This document shows, in pieces, positions 44,218-52,923 of a stretch of DNA of 64,000 nt. The notes under the pieces were generated by a model. That model saw only the letters and a list, made by a program, of their open reading frames with translations, was not told the DNA's origin and did not search any database. Location: contig NZ_JBLTXA010000009.1 in the NCBI RefSeq assembly GCF_048066175.1, positions 1 to 64,000 on the forward strand. Reading direction: 5' to 3'. The DNA is from Niveispirillum fermenti. Lineage in GTDB: Bacteria > Pseudomonadota > Alphaproteobacteria > Azospirillales > Azospirillaceae. The position numbers and the translations under genes are program-made. Within the stretch, counting starts at the first letter, position 1. Each line of letters begins with the position of its first letter.

Positions 44218-45330
44218 TCAGCCCCCGGGAAGGGGGGCCGGCGTCGCCGGCGGTTTGGATTGTGCCTGATAGCGTGCGCTGCCGTCGCCCAGATAACGGA
44301 CATTCTCCTCCCGCTGCTTCGCCCCCTCCTCATCATAAAGGAATGGCAGGAAGGCATAGCGCGTGCCGCTGGTCACCGGCATGGCGCCATGCAGCAGGGA
44401 GCAGGAGAAGACCACGGCCCCGCCTGTGGGCGGGCGGTAGGAACGGCTGCCGAACTCCGGGAAATGCAGATCACCGCCTTCGAACGCCTCTGCATTCAGG
44501 TTGATGCTGACGGCCAGCCGGCGATGCGCCGTGGCGCGGGTCGTATTGTCCCGGTGCGGGCTGAAAAAGCCCTGATCGTCACCGTCGTAGCAGGCGACGA
44601 TATAGCGTTCCATGCGGGTGACCCGGAACTGCAGGGACCGCGCGATGACGGGCAGCAACCGGCGTTCGATCCGCTGACGCGCGGCGATACGGGTCTTCTC
44701 GTCCTGGATGTCCATGTCACGCCGACGTTTGAAACCATGGTCGATGATGCCCACGGTCTTGCCACCGACATCGCGCATGAAGCCCGAGTCCGTACCGCCA
44801 TCCTGCCTGTACAGTGCGATCAGGTACTGGCAGAAGGCCGGTTCGAAGATGTCAGGCACGATCAGGACAGGGGCCAGCCCCTCGGTTGTGGCGGACCCCG
44901 CCGTCCGCTGCGCGGCTTCCGCCAGCAGGGACGGGCCGTCATCCAGCGGGCCGCGCCGCACAACGCGGAGCATGGGGTCGATCAGGATGAAGCCCCCCTC
45001 CCGGTCGACGCCGTAAAGCCGCCGGATCTGGCCCTGGCCATCCTCGAACAGGTTGAGGGCCGGGAAACGATCACGCAAGACCCCGATATCCGCCGGTCCG
45101 ACCACGCCGAAGCAGGCCAGCCTGCCCACCGGCCGGCCGGCCGCAAGCTTCCCCATCATTTCGATGGATAGCATGGATCGTGCCCGGTCGACCCCCGGAA
45201 AGAACAGCACGATATGCCGGCCCCCCATGCTGCCAAGCTGGAACTGCGGGTTGCCGCCGCAGGGGGCGACGAACAAGGGGGCGGGCTCACCGGGACCGGG
45301 ACGGTCGGTGTCGGGAAGCAGGAAGTCCAT
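44218..45330 (-). CDS. Fusion: thioredoxin-fold (peroxiredoxin-like) domain + 2OG-Fe(II) oxygenase
   Basis: This 370-residue protein has two parts. Residues 1-about 140 resemble an AhpC/TSA-type domain (GEPAPLF, HIVLFFPGV, FPALNLFEDGQGQIRRLYGV, FILIDP) but lack an obvious peroxidatic TxxC motif. Residues about 150-345 form a prolyl-4-hydroxylase-type oxygenase with the iron ligands HRD in FFSPHRDN and the distal His in LLHGAMPV, and the 2-oxoglutarate Arg in TRYAFLPF. It probably hydroxylates a protein or peptide side chain, with the first domain as substrate or redox adaptor. The binding site is weak (GAAGG). It lies directly downstream of the OpgC-like gene. Confidence 0.82.
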   Translation of the reverse strand: MDFLLPDTDRPGPGEPAPLFVAPCGGNPQFQLGSMGGRHIVLFFPGVDRARSMLSIEMMGKLAAGRPVGRLACFGVVGPADIGVLRDRFPALNLFEDGQGQIRRLYGVDREGGFILIDPMLRVVRRGPLDDGPSLLAEAAQRTAGSATTEGLAPVLIVPDIFEPAFCQYLIALYRQDGGTDSGFMRDVGGKTVGIIDHGFKRRRDMDIQDEKTRIAARQRIERRLLPVIARSLQFRVTRMERYIVACYDGDDQGFFSPHRDNTTRATAHRRLAVSINLNAEAFEGGDLHFPEFGSRSYRPPTGGAVVFSCSLLHGAMPVTSGTRYAFLPFLYDEEGAKQREENVRYLGDGSARYQAQSKPPATPAPLPGG

Positions 45331-45358
45331 GATGCTTCAGGCCTTCAGATACGGAATG

Positions 45359-46540
45359 TCATGACAGGGCGCTATCCCGCCGGGCCGGCTGCAGGCTGAC
45401 TGGCAGCCACAGCCCCTGGCGAAGGGCAACAGGTTGAGACAGGTTGCCGGCGCGCCATTCCTTCAGCAGGGCCAGCGCCACCAGCAGCGACGCTCCACCG
45501 AGATTGACCAGCAGGACCCGGGCCCAGGACGGATCGGGCCATAACACCAGCGCGCAGTAACCAACGAAACTGAGAATGGCGCCGGCAGCGAAGACCGGCA
45601 GCGGCTGCCGGCCCATCAGCGTCAGCGGCACCAGCCAAGGCTGGCGCAGCCAGGCGGCGTCCCGGGAGATGAACCGCTGTACCAGATGGGCCAGGGCCAG
45701 AATGTGGAGCAGGCGCTGCCAGGCGAGGTCGTTCTTGGCCCCCAGCGGCATCTCCCCTTCCATGGGGAAGCCGAACGTGATGCCCAGATGGCGCCATGGG
45801 GTCGCTGCCACGAGACCGGCCAGCACCCACAGGATGGCGGCCGCGTCCAGCAACCGGTGCCGGGGCCAGGACCAGCCCCGCCGGGCGCCAAGGCCGATTA
45901 TCATGCCGATACAGAACAGCAATTGCCAGGCCAGCGGGTTGAACATCCAGCCCTGTCCGTCGAAGCCGGACGGCAGGTTCCGGCCCGTCACCTGCACCAT
46001 CAGCCACAGCAGCAGCGAGGGCACCAGCACCAGGGCCGGGTGCCGGCCGGCCAGCGGCAGCAGGAAGGCGCTGAACAGCACCAGCGGCACATAGGTGGCC
46101 AGGATGTCGGCATATCCGGGCAGATATGACAGGGCGAACATGGCCGGCAGGGCCGCCACCGTATTGTCGATCAAGGGGGTGATGCCCAGGTGCCACAGCA
46201 CGGCACGGTTGTCCGTCACCGCGAAGGCGAAGGCCCCGCCGGCCGCCAGCGCCATGGCCAGCAGCAGATAGGTGCGGTACAGCCGGAAGGAGCGCGAGGC
46301 CAGCCGGGCAGCCAGCGTCACCCAGCCATGCCTGGCCTGGTAATTGGCATAGCCGATGGCCAGGGACACACCGGCCAGCAGCATGAACACTTCCGCCGCA
46401 TCGGAAAAGCCCAGCCAGCCCCAGGTCAGGTAGCGTGCCGGATTGGTCGGAATATGGTTGATGAAGATGGCCAGCAGCGCCAGACCCCGCAGCATATCGA
46501 TGCGCAGGTCGCGGGCTTGCGATGGCGGGTTCTTCGACAT
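45359..46540 (-). CDS. opgC: OpgC-domain membrane acyltransferase-like protein
   Basis: This 393-residue integral membrane protein has about ten hydrophobic helices and the OpgC start pattern RDLRIDMLRGLALLAIFINHI with NPARYLTWGWLGFSDAAEVFMLLAGVS. OpgC proteins succinylate osmoregulated periplasmic glucans in proteobacteria. The conserved N-terminal region suggests an acyltransferase-3-like mechanism. The ATG at 46540 is chosen because the longer frame reads into the anti-sigma gene. No opgGH synthase is nearby, so the acceptor glucan may be made elsewhere or be different. Confidence 0.85.
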   Translation of the reverse strand: MSKNPPSQARDLRIDMLRGLALLAIFINHIPTNPARYLTWGWLGFSDAAEVFMLLAGVSLAIGYANYQARHGWVTLAARLASRSFRLYRTYLLLAMALAAGGAFAFAVTDNRAVLWHLGITPLIDNTVAALPAMFALSYLPGYADILATYVPLVLFSAFLLPLAGRHPALVLVPSLLLWLMVQVTGRNLPSGFDGQGWMFNPLAWQLLFCIGMIIGLGARRGWSWPRHRLLDAAAILWVLAGLVAATPWRHLGITFGFPMEGEMPLGAKNDLAWQRLLHILALAHLVQRFISRDAAWLRQPWLVPLTLMGRQPLPVFAAGAILSFVGYCALVLWPDPSWARVLLVNLGGASLLVALALLKEWRAGNLSQPVALRQGLWLPVSLQPARRDSALS

Positions 46541-46619
46541 GGGCGCTTGGGTCTTTGCGGCTGTTGACCCTTGAAGAACGTGCGCCCTTCCACTTTCATC
46601 CCGGCAAGGGATGCGTTTT

Positions 46620-47402
46620 TCACAGACCCGGGTCGTCGGCAACGCCGTCGATGGTCGCCACCAGCTTGTCGAGCGCGATGGGCAGGCTGCTGGACACCAC
46701 CACCAGCGCGAAATCCTCATTGCGCCAGTAGCCCACCTCCATCCCTTCATATTCGGCCAGCGTGGGCCGGTGGGGGGCCAGGGTTTCGTCGGCGTTCAGG
46801 GACAGGGTCATGTGCCGCCCCAGCGCATCCTCGTAGAAAAGCTGACCCATGGGGCCCTGCTCGCTGTCGATGACCCGCGCACCGACCAGTTCCAGGCCGA
46901 TAAGGTGCAGTTCGGGAATGGTCACCGCTTCTCCCAGGCGGGCTGACAGCCAGTGACGGATATCGTCCGGCCGCTTTCCGGACAGATCGGCGGAAACAGC
47001 GGTATCATTCCCGAAATCGCCATGCAGGTTGGCGGCCTCCTGCGCATAGGCCGGCAGGCCCGCGAAGACGGGAAGGCGCAGCAGGTCGTTCGCCCCCCAG
47101 CCGACCGCGACCATCAGGATCATGGCCGCGACGCGCGCCATGCGGCGGCGCCAGAGACCGCGGCGCAGACCCCGTTCCAGCGCCTGCACCAGCGGGGCCG
47201 GCAGACGCGGCCGGTCGGGCTCCGCCCGCGCCGCGACCAGCGCGAGCTGCTGCTCGGCATAGCGTGCCAGGCGCTCATGTTCCTCGGGCCGGACGGCCAG
47301 CCATTCACGCACCGCGGCCTCCCGTGACGGGTCCAAGGCCCCATCCAGGAAAGCATGCAGGTCGCTTTCCTCGATCCCGTCTCGCTGTTCGTCACCCATC
47401 AT
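46620..47402 (-). CDS. Membrane anti-sigma factor
   Basis: This 260-residue protein has an N-terminal cytosolic anti-sigma part (ESDLHAFLDGALDPSREAAVREWL, the usual RsgI/ChrR-like helix bundle), one transmembrane helix (RVAAMILMVAVGWGANDLL, about residues 88-107) and a periplasmic domain. Its start overlaps the 3' end of the sigma gene by 11 bases, with a G-rich site inside that gene, and two adjacent ATGs are possible. It should hold the ECF sigma factor inactive until an envelope signal. The signal is not evident. Confidence 0.85.
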   Translation of the reverse strand: MMGDEQRDGIEESDLHAFLDGALDPSREAAVREWLAVRPEEHERLARYAEQQLALVAARAEPDRPRLPAPLVQALERGLRRGLWRRRMARVAAMILMVAVGWGANDLLRLPVFAGLPAYAQEAANLHGDFGNDTAVSADLSGKRPDDIRHWLSARLGEAVTIPELHLIGLELVGARVIDSEQGPMGQLFYEDALGRHMTLSLNADETLAPHRPTLAEYEGMEVGYWRNEDFALVVVSSSLPIALDKLVATIDGVADDPGL

Positions 47403-47928
47403 GGCGCCCCCCCTTCACCATTTTGAGAACCGGCTTCTCCACCCCCTCCAGTGCCTGCCGCAAGGCCTCGCGCCCCCGCGAGATGCGGGACATGAAGGTT
47501 CCCACCGGGATGCCCAGCCGGGTGGCGGCCTCCTCGTACCGCAGGTCCTCCACGGCGACCAGCAGGATGGCCTGGCGTTGTGCTTCCGGCAGCTTGTCCA
47601 GCGCCGCCAGCACCCGGCCCGCCTCCACCCGCGCCAACTGGTCGGGCTCCCGCGCACCGTCGCTGCCCTCATCCGCGTCGGCGATGATCCGCTGGTGAAC
47701 CTGCTGCCGGCGCCGCCGGCTGATATGGCAGGTGTAAAGAATGCGGAACAGCCAGGCGCGCAGGTCGGTTCCCGGCTGCCATTGCGCGGCCGATGCCACC
47801 GCCTTGGTCAGGCAGTCCTGTAGAAGGTCCTCCGCCTCGTCCGACGCGCGCGTCAGCACGAAGGCGTAGCGGCGCAGCGCTGCCAGGTGCGAGGTCAGTT
47901 GCTGGTTGAACGGGTCGTCACTCATCAT
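47392..47928 (-). CDS. ECF-subfamily RNA polymerase sigma factor
   Basis: This 178-residue sigma factor has region 2 (RRYAFVLTRASDEAEDLLQDC and LRAWLFRILY) and region 4 (LDKLPEAQRQAILLVAVEDL, YEEAATRLGIPVGTFMSRISRGREAL). It directs transcription of an unidentified regulon and is co-transcribed with its anti-sigma. An in-frame TTG upstream is possible, but the ATG pair at 47928/47925 is preferred. It is not an EcfG type, because no phyR/nepR genes are adjacent. Confidence 0.9.
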   Translation of the reverse strand: MMSDDPFNQQLTSHLAALRRYAFVLTRASDEAEDLLQDCLTKAVASAAQWQPGTDLRAWLFRILYTCHISRRRRQQVHQRIIADADEGSDGAREPDQLARVEAGRVLAALDKLPEAQRQAILLVAVEDLRYEEAATRLGIPVGTFMSRISRGREALRQALEGVEKPVLKMVKGGRHDG

Positions 47929-47966
47929 GATGCCGGCCGGAGGCTCCAATCACCCAGGAGAACGCG

Positions 47967-47994
47967 CAGGGCCCGGGTTTCATCCCGGGCCCTG
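47967..47994. terminator. Perfect 11-bp hairpin between pit and sigma genes
   Basis: CAGGGCCCGGG and CCCGGGCCCTG flank TTTCAT, 43 bases past the pit stop and 39 bases before the sigma ATG. There is no T-run on the transcribed (minus) side, so it may act with Rho or be a stabilising 3' end. Confidence 0.55.
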
Positions 47995-48037
47995 CCACGA
48001 AAAATGGTCCTGGTTGCGCTTTCCGGCAAGCGGCCGG

Positions 48038-49033
48038 TCAGAGCAGGCGCGTCAGGGCGAAGAAGGTGGCGGAGACCAGGGCCGCCGCCGGCATGGTCAG
48101 AACCCAGGCCACCAGGATGCCCTTGGCCAGCCCCCAGCGCACCGAGGACGCACGGCGGGCCGAGCCCACACCGACAATGGCCCCCGTGATCGTGTGCGTC
48201 GTGCTGACGGGCACGCCCATGGCCGTTGCCGTGAACAGGGTGATGGCGCCCGCCGTTTCAGCGCAGCAGCCATGGACCGGCTTCAGGTCGGTCAGGCGCG
48301 ACCCCATGGTCTTCACGATCTTCCAGCCGCCGAACAGGGTGCCCAGCCCCATGCAGGCTTGGCAGGAGATGACGACCCAGAAGGGCACGTGGAATTCGTT
48401 GCCCAGATAGCCCTGGCTGAACAGCAGCACGGCGATGATGCCCATGGTCTTCTGCGCGTCGTTGCCGCCATGCCCCAGCGAATAGAGCGAGGCGGAAACG
48501 ATCTGCAGCCCGCGGAACACCTTGTCCACCTTGAAGGGCGAGAAGCCGCGGAAGATCCAGGAGACGATGGTCATCAGGATGATGGCCAGGATGAAGCCGA
48601 TGGTCGGCGACACGAAGATGGCGACCGCCGTCTTGATCAGCCCGCTTTCCACCACGCCCGCCCCCGCCTTGGCGATGCCGGCCCCGACCAGCCCCCCTAC
48701 CAGCGCGTGGGAGGAGGATGACGGAATGCCGCCCCACCAGGTGATCAGGTTCCATGTGATCGCCCCCATCAGCGCCGCGAAGATGACCGAGGCGTCGATG
48801 ATGTCGGCGCTGACGATGCCCTTGCCGATGGTCGTGGCCACATGCAGGCCGAAGAACAGGAAGGCGATGAAATTGAAGAAGGCTGCCATGATCACGGCAT
48901 TGCGCGGTGACAGCACGCGCGTGGATACCACCGTGGCGATGGAATTGGCGGCGTCATGCAGCCCGTTCAGAAAGTCGAACGCCAGCGCCAGGGCGATCAG
49001 CCCGATCAGCAGCGGCAGGGAGATCAGTTCCAT
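48038..49033 (-). CDS. pit: PiT-family low-affinity inorganic phosphate transporter
   Basis: This 331-residue integral membrane transporter has the PiT signature at both ends: ALAFDFLNGLHDAANSIAT near the N-terminus and GVPVSTTHTITGAIVGVGS near the C-terminus, with SSSSHALVGGLVGAG and SLGHGGNDAQKTMGI in between. It imports phosphate (metal-phosphate) with protons. It follows the DUF47 gene by 31 bases, a standard pair in alphaproteobacteria. The ATG at 49033 has GGAATGATCCC upstream. Confidence 0.93.
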   Translation of the reverse strand: MELISLPLLIGLIALALAFDFLNGLHDAANSIATVVSTRVLSPRNAVIMAAFFNFIAFLFFGLHVATTIGKGIVSADIIDASVIFAALMGAITWNLITWWGGIPSSSSHALVGGLVGAGIAKAGAGVVESGLIKTAVAIFVSPTIGFILAIILMTIVSWIFRGFSPFKVDKVFRGLQIVSASLYSLGHGGNDAQKTMGIIAVLLFSQGYLGNEFHVPFWVVISCQACMGLGTLFGGWKIVKTMGSRLTDLKPVHGCCAETAGAITLFTATAMGVPVSTTHTITGAIVGVGSARRASSVRWGLAKGILVAWVLTMPAAALVSATFFALTRLL

Positions 49034-49064
49034 GGGATCATTCCAGGGGATCGCGCGCGCGGGA

Positions 49065-49718
49065 TCAGACGTTGTCGACGATGATGCTGTCGATGATGTC
49101 GGCGACATCCTCGCCCGCATCCAGCACGGCTTCCATGAGTTCCAGGATTTCCCGGATCAGCGCCTGGCGATAGGTGATGGGTGCGTCCAGTCCACCGCTT
49201 TCCTGGCGCAGGCGCGTCTTGGCGGCCCGCAGTATCTTGTCGCTGTCGCTTTCCAGTTCGGAGATTTCGCGCGTCATGCGCGTCATCTCCGTCACGTGGC
49301 GGGGGATGTTGCGCAGCTTGGGCAGGCATTCCGGCAGAATGGCGGCGCAGCGCACGATCAGGTCGGCCAGCGCATGCATTTCCGCCGTATATTCCATCGG
49401 CCCCGCTTCGGTGATATGCCGGGCAACATCCTGGATCAGGTCCACCATGTCGTCCATGCGCTTGGCCAGATCCTGGATGTCCGGCCGGTCGAACGGGACG
49501 ATGAAGGAACGGTGGACCGCGGCCTGGATCTCCTTGGTGATCTTGTCGGCGTCGTTCTCGGCCTGATGGATGCGCTGGAAACGCATTTCCAGCTCATCCC
49601 CGTTGCGGATGAGATCCCGCAGCGCCTCCGCGGCGATGAGAATCTGGCGCGCATGATCGTCGAAATGGTCGAAAAACCGTTCTTCGCGGGGCATCAGGGC
49701 CCGGAACAGGCTCAGCAT
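49065..49718 (-). CDS. DUF47/PhoU-like regulator of Pit
   Basis: This 217-residue all-helical protein (RALMPREERFFDHFDDHARQI start, ENDADKITKEI, PFDRPDIQDLAKRMDDMVDLI) belongs to the DUF47 family of PhoU-like proteins that associate with Pit transporters and tune phosphate uptake. The E/DxxxD repeats are typical metal-binding positions. CGGAAG precedes the ATG at 49718. It begins a two-gene operon with pit and is divergent from a Nudix gene with a Pho-box-like promoter between them. Confidence 0.9.
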   Translation of the reverse strand: MLSLFRALMPREERFFDHFDDHARQILIAAEALRDLIRNGDELEMRFQRIHQAENDADKITKEIQAAVHRSFIVPFDRPDIQDLAKRMDDMVDLIQDVARHITEAGPMEYTAEMHALADLIVRCAAILPECLPKLRNIPRHVTEMTRMTREISELESDSDKILRAAKTRLRQESGGLDAPITYRQALIREILELMEAVLDAGEDVADIIDSIIVDNV

Positions 49719-49799
49719 CTTGGGCTTCCGGATAACGCATGGCAGGGGCGGAGGAAGACCACCCGGTTGGCCCCCTCCTACCATTGAACGGCGTCAGGA

Positions 49800-49843
49800 T
49801 GTAATGTAATTGTCACAAAACGGTCATGTTGAACCAAGATACT
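49800..49843 (+). promoter_or_regulatory. Pho-box-like PhoB site and -10 element
   Basis: TGTAA (49800), TGTCA (49811) and GGTCA (49822) recur every 11 bases, the spacing of PhoB half-sites, with AAAAC between the last two as in the Pho-box consensus. A GATACT hexamer (49838-49843) follows about 11 bases after the last half-site, the normal position of a -10 in PhoB-activated promoters. Orientation points to the Nudix gene on the plus strand; an effect on the divergent DUF47-pit operon is also possible. Confidence 0.65.
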
Positions 49844-49914
49844 GGATGATTATCCGTCTGTGCCGACAACGGATAGCTACCCATCCGTCGCGTCCGGGGT
49901 ATAGACTTAGTTTC

Positions 49915-50343
49915 ATGGGCGAACGAAAAAACAGTGTGCAGTACGCGGCCCTGCCCTATCGTCTGGCCGCGACCGGCCCGCAGGTGCTGCTGGTCACCTC
50001 GCGGGAGACGCGGCGTTGGATCATCCCCAAGGGTTGGTCGAAAAAGAATGTCGCGCCGCACGACATGGCCGCCATCGAGGCGTTCGAGGAGGCTGGCGTC
50101 CGCGGCAAGGTCAAGAAGAAGCCTGTCGGGGACTATATCTATGACAAGCGGCTGGAGGACGGATCGGTCCTGGCTTGCGATGTGACGGTATTCCCGCTGG
50201 AGGTCTCGACCGAACTGGCGGATTGGCCGGAGCGGACCCAGCGGGAGCGGCGCTGGCTGTCCCCGGCGGAAGCACTTGAACTGATCAGCGAGCCGGGCCT
50301 GGTCCCGATCCTGAAACGCCTGGCGGGCCGGTGGGAGGCCTGA
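49915..50343 (+). CDS. Nudix hydrolase (DIPP-like)
   Basis: This 142-residue protein of the Nudix fold has the segment PKGWSKKNVAPHDMAAIEA followed by FEEAGV, which matches the Nudix box core (EExGV) although the first box Glu is replaced and RE reads IE. This spelling is common in alphaproteobacterial proteins related to diphosphoinositol/diadenosine polyphosphate hydrolases. Such enzymes hydrolyse phosphoanhydride bonds. The upstream Pho-box-like promoter and the pit/DUF47 neighbours suggest a phosphate-starvation role. The start at 49915 has no clear ribosome-binding site. The 262-base gap to the convergent Rieske gene shows no recognisable element. Confidence 0.83.
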   Translation: MGERKNSVQYAALPYRLAATGPQVLLVTSRETRRWIIPKGWSKKNVAPHDMAAIEAFEEAGVRGKVKKKPVGDYIYDKRLEDGSVLACDVTVFPLEVSTELADWPERTQRERRWLSPAEALELISEPGLVPILKRLAGRWEA

Positions 50344-50605
50344 AGCCGTTCTGATGCCGGCCGAGCCCAGGGCCGTCTGCCATCTCAAGGCCGCCACATG
50401 GCGGGAGACGGCACCGGGCCGCGGGATCATCTCCCACCCCACCAGACCACCGGTTCCTGATCTGCCCCCCCCGCGCTGCGCTGCGGGCCGCCCATGTCCA
50501 GCGGTGCCTCCTGCAGGGGTGATCAGTCGGTCGCCGGCAGGTGACGGCGCTGTTGCCTGCCCTGCGCACCCTGACCTATTGCGCGGGAAAGCGTCTCCGG
50601 AACCG

Positions 50606-51637
50606 TCACTGACTGGGGGCACTGTCGGCTGCTTGTTCCTGTGCGATCAGCCGGTCCAGCTTGCGGCGGGCCAGCACCGCACCGGCGTCGATCGGCAGCA
50701 GCATGGGGCGCAGGCTGGAAAGGTCGGCGGTGCCGATGCGCCGTTGCTGGTCCTCCAGCATCGGCTTGTCCTCATGCTCGAACGCGCGCTGCAGCATCGC
50801 CCGCAGCCGCGTCGAATATTCGGCATCATCCATGCGGTCACGCCTTGTCCCGCAGACGAAGTAGTGGGTGCTTTGCGCTGTTTCCGGCGTCATGCTGTGC
50901 AGGGCCCAGACCTCGTCTTCCCGGCTGCGGCCGCGATCGGCCGGCGTCAGGGCGGTCTTGATGACCATGACGGCCGGGGCCTGCCATTCCGCCCGGGTCC
51001 AGGCATTCGCCCGCTGCGAGGCGGAAATGCGTTCGTGGAACCGGGGCGGCGGCACAACGTCCCGGTTCTCCCATTCCACGGCCAGACCGGCATCGGTCTC
51101 GGCCACGGCCGGCCGCACCCCCGTCATGACACCGCCCAGGCTGTCTGGATGCAGATAGTCGGCGTGGCTGAGGTCCAGGAGATTGTCGGTGACCAGGCGA
51201 TAGCTGGCCCGGATGGCGAGGGTGAAATGGATGCGCGCCGTTTCCGGCGTCTCGTCGATGAACGACAAATCGGGGATCAGGCCCGTGTCGGCCTGTCGGG
51301 CATCACCCATCCATATCCAGATGGCGCCGTGGCGTTCCTCAACCGGGAAGCTTTGCACGCGCAGCGCCGTGGTCGCCCGCCCATGCGGATTGAGCGCGCA
51401 GCGCCCCGACCCGTCGAACGCCAGCCCGTGATAGCCGCAGACGATGCGGTCCTGTTCGATCGTGCCCGTGGAAAGGGGGGCGAAGCGGTGTGGGCACCGG
51501 TCCAGCAGCGCGCTGATGCCGGTGGATGCGCGAAAGGCCACGACCGGGATGTCGATGATCGTCCGGGCAAGCGGAACATCACCCAGCTCATGGCTGAAAC
51601 CAAATTGATACCAGCGATTTAGCAGGAAGTTTTCCAT
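50606..51637 (-). CDS. Rieske non-heme iron oxygenase, VanA-like
   Basis: This 343-residue ring-hydroxylating/O-demethylating oxygenase component has the Rieske cluster ligands in CPHRFAPLS and CGYHGLAF and the mononuclear iron site DNLLDLSHADYLHP. It resembles vanillate O-demethylase oxygenase and related aromatic monooxygenases and acts on aromatic substrates such as vanillate-type methoxy acids. No reductase (VanB-like) gene is adjacent, so electrons must come from a partner elsewhere. The ATG at 51637 has GGGAGGGAAGG upstream. It lies downstream of a LacI-family gene but behind its own operator-like repeat. Confidence 0.88.
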   Translation of the reverse strand: MENFLLNRWYQFGFSHELGDVPLARTIIDIPVVAFRASTGISALLDRCPHRFAPLSTGTIEQDRIVCGYHGLAFDGSGRCALNPHGRATTALRVQSFPVEERHGAIWIWMGDARQADTGLIPDLSFIDETPETARIHFTLAIRASYRLVTDNLLDLSHADYLHPDSLGGVMTGVRPAVAETDAGLAVEWENRDVVPPPRFHERISASQRANAWTRAEWQAPAVMVIKTALTPADRGRSREDEVWALHSMTPETAQSTHYFVCGTRRDRMDDAEYSTRLRAMLQRAFEHEDKPMLEDQQRRIGTADLSSLRPMLLPIDAGAVLARRKLDRLIAQEQAADSAPSQ

Positions 51638-51733
51638 GCCGCCTTCCCTCCCGATTGATGCCGTTGTTCCGGTTCCCATCCTGATGAGGGTCCGGCTTCC
51701 GGCAAGTATCGGCGGGTGGTCAATCATGCGTCA

Positions 51734-51754
51734 AATGACTTGAAGTCCGTCATT
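51734..51754. promoter_or_regulatory. Nested inverted repeat upstream of Rieske oxygenase
   Basis: AATGAC (51734-51739) and GTCATT (51749-51754) enclose a second repeat GACTT-G-AAGTC (51737-51747). It lies about 100 bases before the oxygenase start, in a 155-base gap with lower GC. It is a candidate operator for an aromatic-acid-responsive regulator. Confidence 0.4.
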
Positions 51755-51792
51755 ATTCCACCTATGAATGCTAGGCGTGTCCGGGCCTGTCA

Positions 51793-52878
51793 TCATCCTT
51801 CTTCCATGGGTTGCTGGCTGTCGCGGGCTGCCGCCTGGGCGCGCAGTTCAATGCGGAAGCGCTGCAAATCGTCGATCCGCTGATAGGGCAGAACCGTCTG
51901 CAGGCTTTCCGCCGGCTCTCCGCCCAGCAGGGCCAGGATATGCCGTGCCAGTTCCTCGCCATCGCGGCGCTGCGGCTGGTAATAATAGGTGACACCCTGT
52001 TCGAACGGCATGCGGAAGGGCATGCCGCCGAAGCCGACGATGCGCAGCCCGTCGCGGGTCGGGTCCATCCCATGTTCCAGGGCCGCCTCCATGGCGCCGA
52101 ACATGGATAGTTGGTTGGCGCACAGGATGGCGGTGACGGTGCTGTCACGCCGCAGCAGGTCACGCACGGCCGCTTGGCTGGCCCAGACCGACAGGTTGCC
52201 GCTGACCAGCAGCGATTTGTCCCAGGGCAGGCCCAGTTCCGCCAGGGCGCGCTGGTATCCGCGCAGGCGGAAACTGGCATAGGTGAGGCCACCGGTGGGG
52301 TTGAACAGGGCGATCCGCTTGTGTCCCTCCGCTGCCAGGCGGATCATGGCGTCATAGACCCCGCCTTCGTCATCATGATCGACGAAGGCATGGGGACTGT
52401 GCAGTTCGGTACGGCCGAAACTGACGAAGGGAAATTTGAATTCCAGGCAGAAACGGGCCCGCTCATCCATCGGCGTGGTGCGGGAGAAGATGATCCCATC
52501 GGCCAGACGCTGCTGAAAGACGCGGCGCACCATTTCCAGGGGCGGTTGCGTGGCCGTCTGCGCCAGGACGATCAGGTTGTAGCTGTCCGTCTCCAGCGTG
52601 CGGGACACGCCTTCCACCTGTGCCAGGAAGCCGGCATCGCCATAATCCGCCACTTCGGGCGCGAAGAAGATCGAACAGATCTTCATCGTCCGCCCCGTGC
52701 GCAGATAAACGCCACCGGCATCGGGCAGATAACCCAGGCTGGCCGCCGCCTGCTTTACCCGCGCGACCGTCTCCGGCTTCACCTCCGGCCCGTCTTTCAG
52801 CGCCCGCGATACGGTCGTAATCGACAGCCCCAGATGCTCGGCAAGGGTTTTCAGGTTGGTGCGCTGGGTGGGTTGCAT
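51793..52878 (-). CDS. LacI-family transcriptional regulator
   Basis: This 361-residue repressor has the N-terminal helix-turn-helix TLAEHLGLSITTVSRALKDG and hinge region RVKQAAASLGY, followed by a periplasmic-binding-protein-like sensor (FGRTELHSPHAFVDHDDEGG, GFGGMPF). It most likely controls the beta-glucosidase and ABC-transporter genes next to it, whose promoter region contains centre-CG palindromes typical of LacI-type operators. A 37-bp inverted repeat lies just upstream of its start. The binding site for ribosomes before the ATG is poor. Confidence 0.9.
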   Translation of the reverse strand: MQPTQRTNLKTLAEHLGLSITTVSRALKDGPEVKPETVARVKQAAASLGYLPDAGGVYLRTGRTMKICSIFFAPEVADYGDAGFLAQVEGVSRTLETDSYNLIVLAQTATQPPLEMVRRVFQQRLADGIIFSRTTPMDERARFCLEFKFPFVSFGRTELHSPHAFVDHDDEGGVYDAMIRLAAEGHKRIALFNPTGGLTYASFRLRGYQRALAELGLPWDKSLLVSGNLSVWASQAAVRDLLRRDSTVTAILCANQLSMFGAMEAALEHGMDPTRDGLRIVGFGGMPFRMPFEQGVTYYYQPQRRDGEELARHILALLGGEPAESLQTVLPYQRIDDLQRFRIELRAQAAARDSQQPMEEG

Positions 52879-52923
52879 GGCAGGCGGCTCGTCTGTTCAC
52901 CTTTACAAGGGCCGCGAGGTTAT

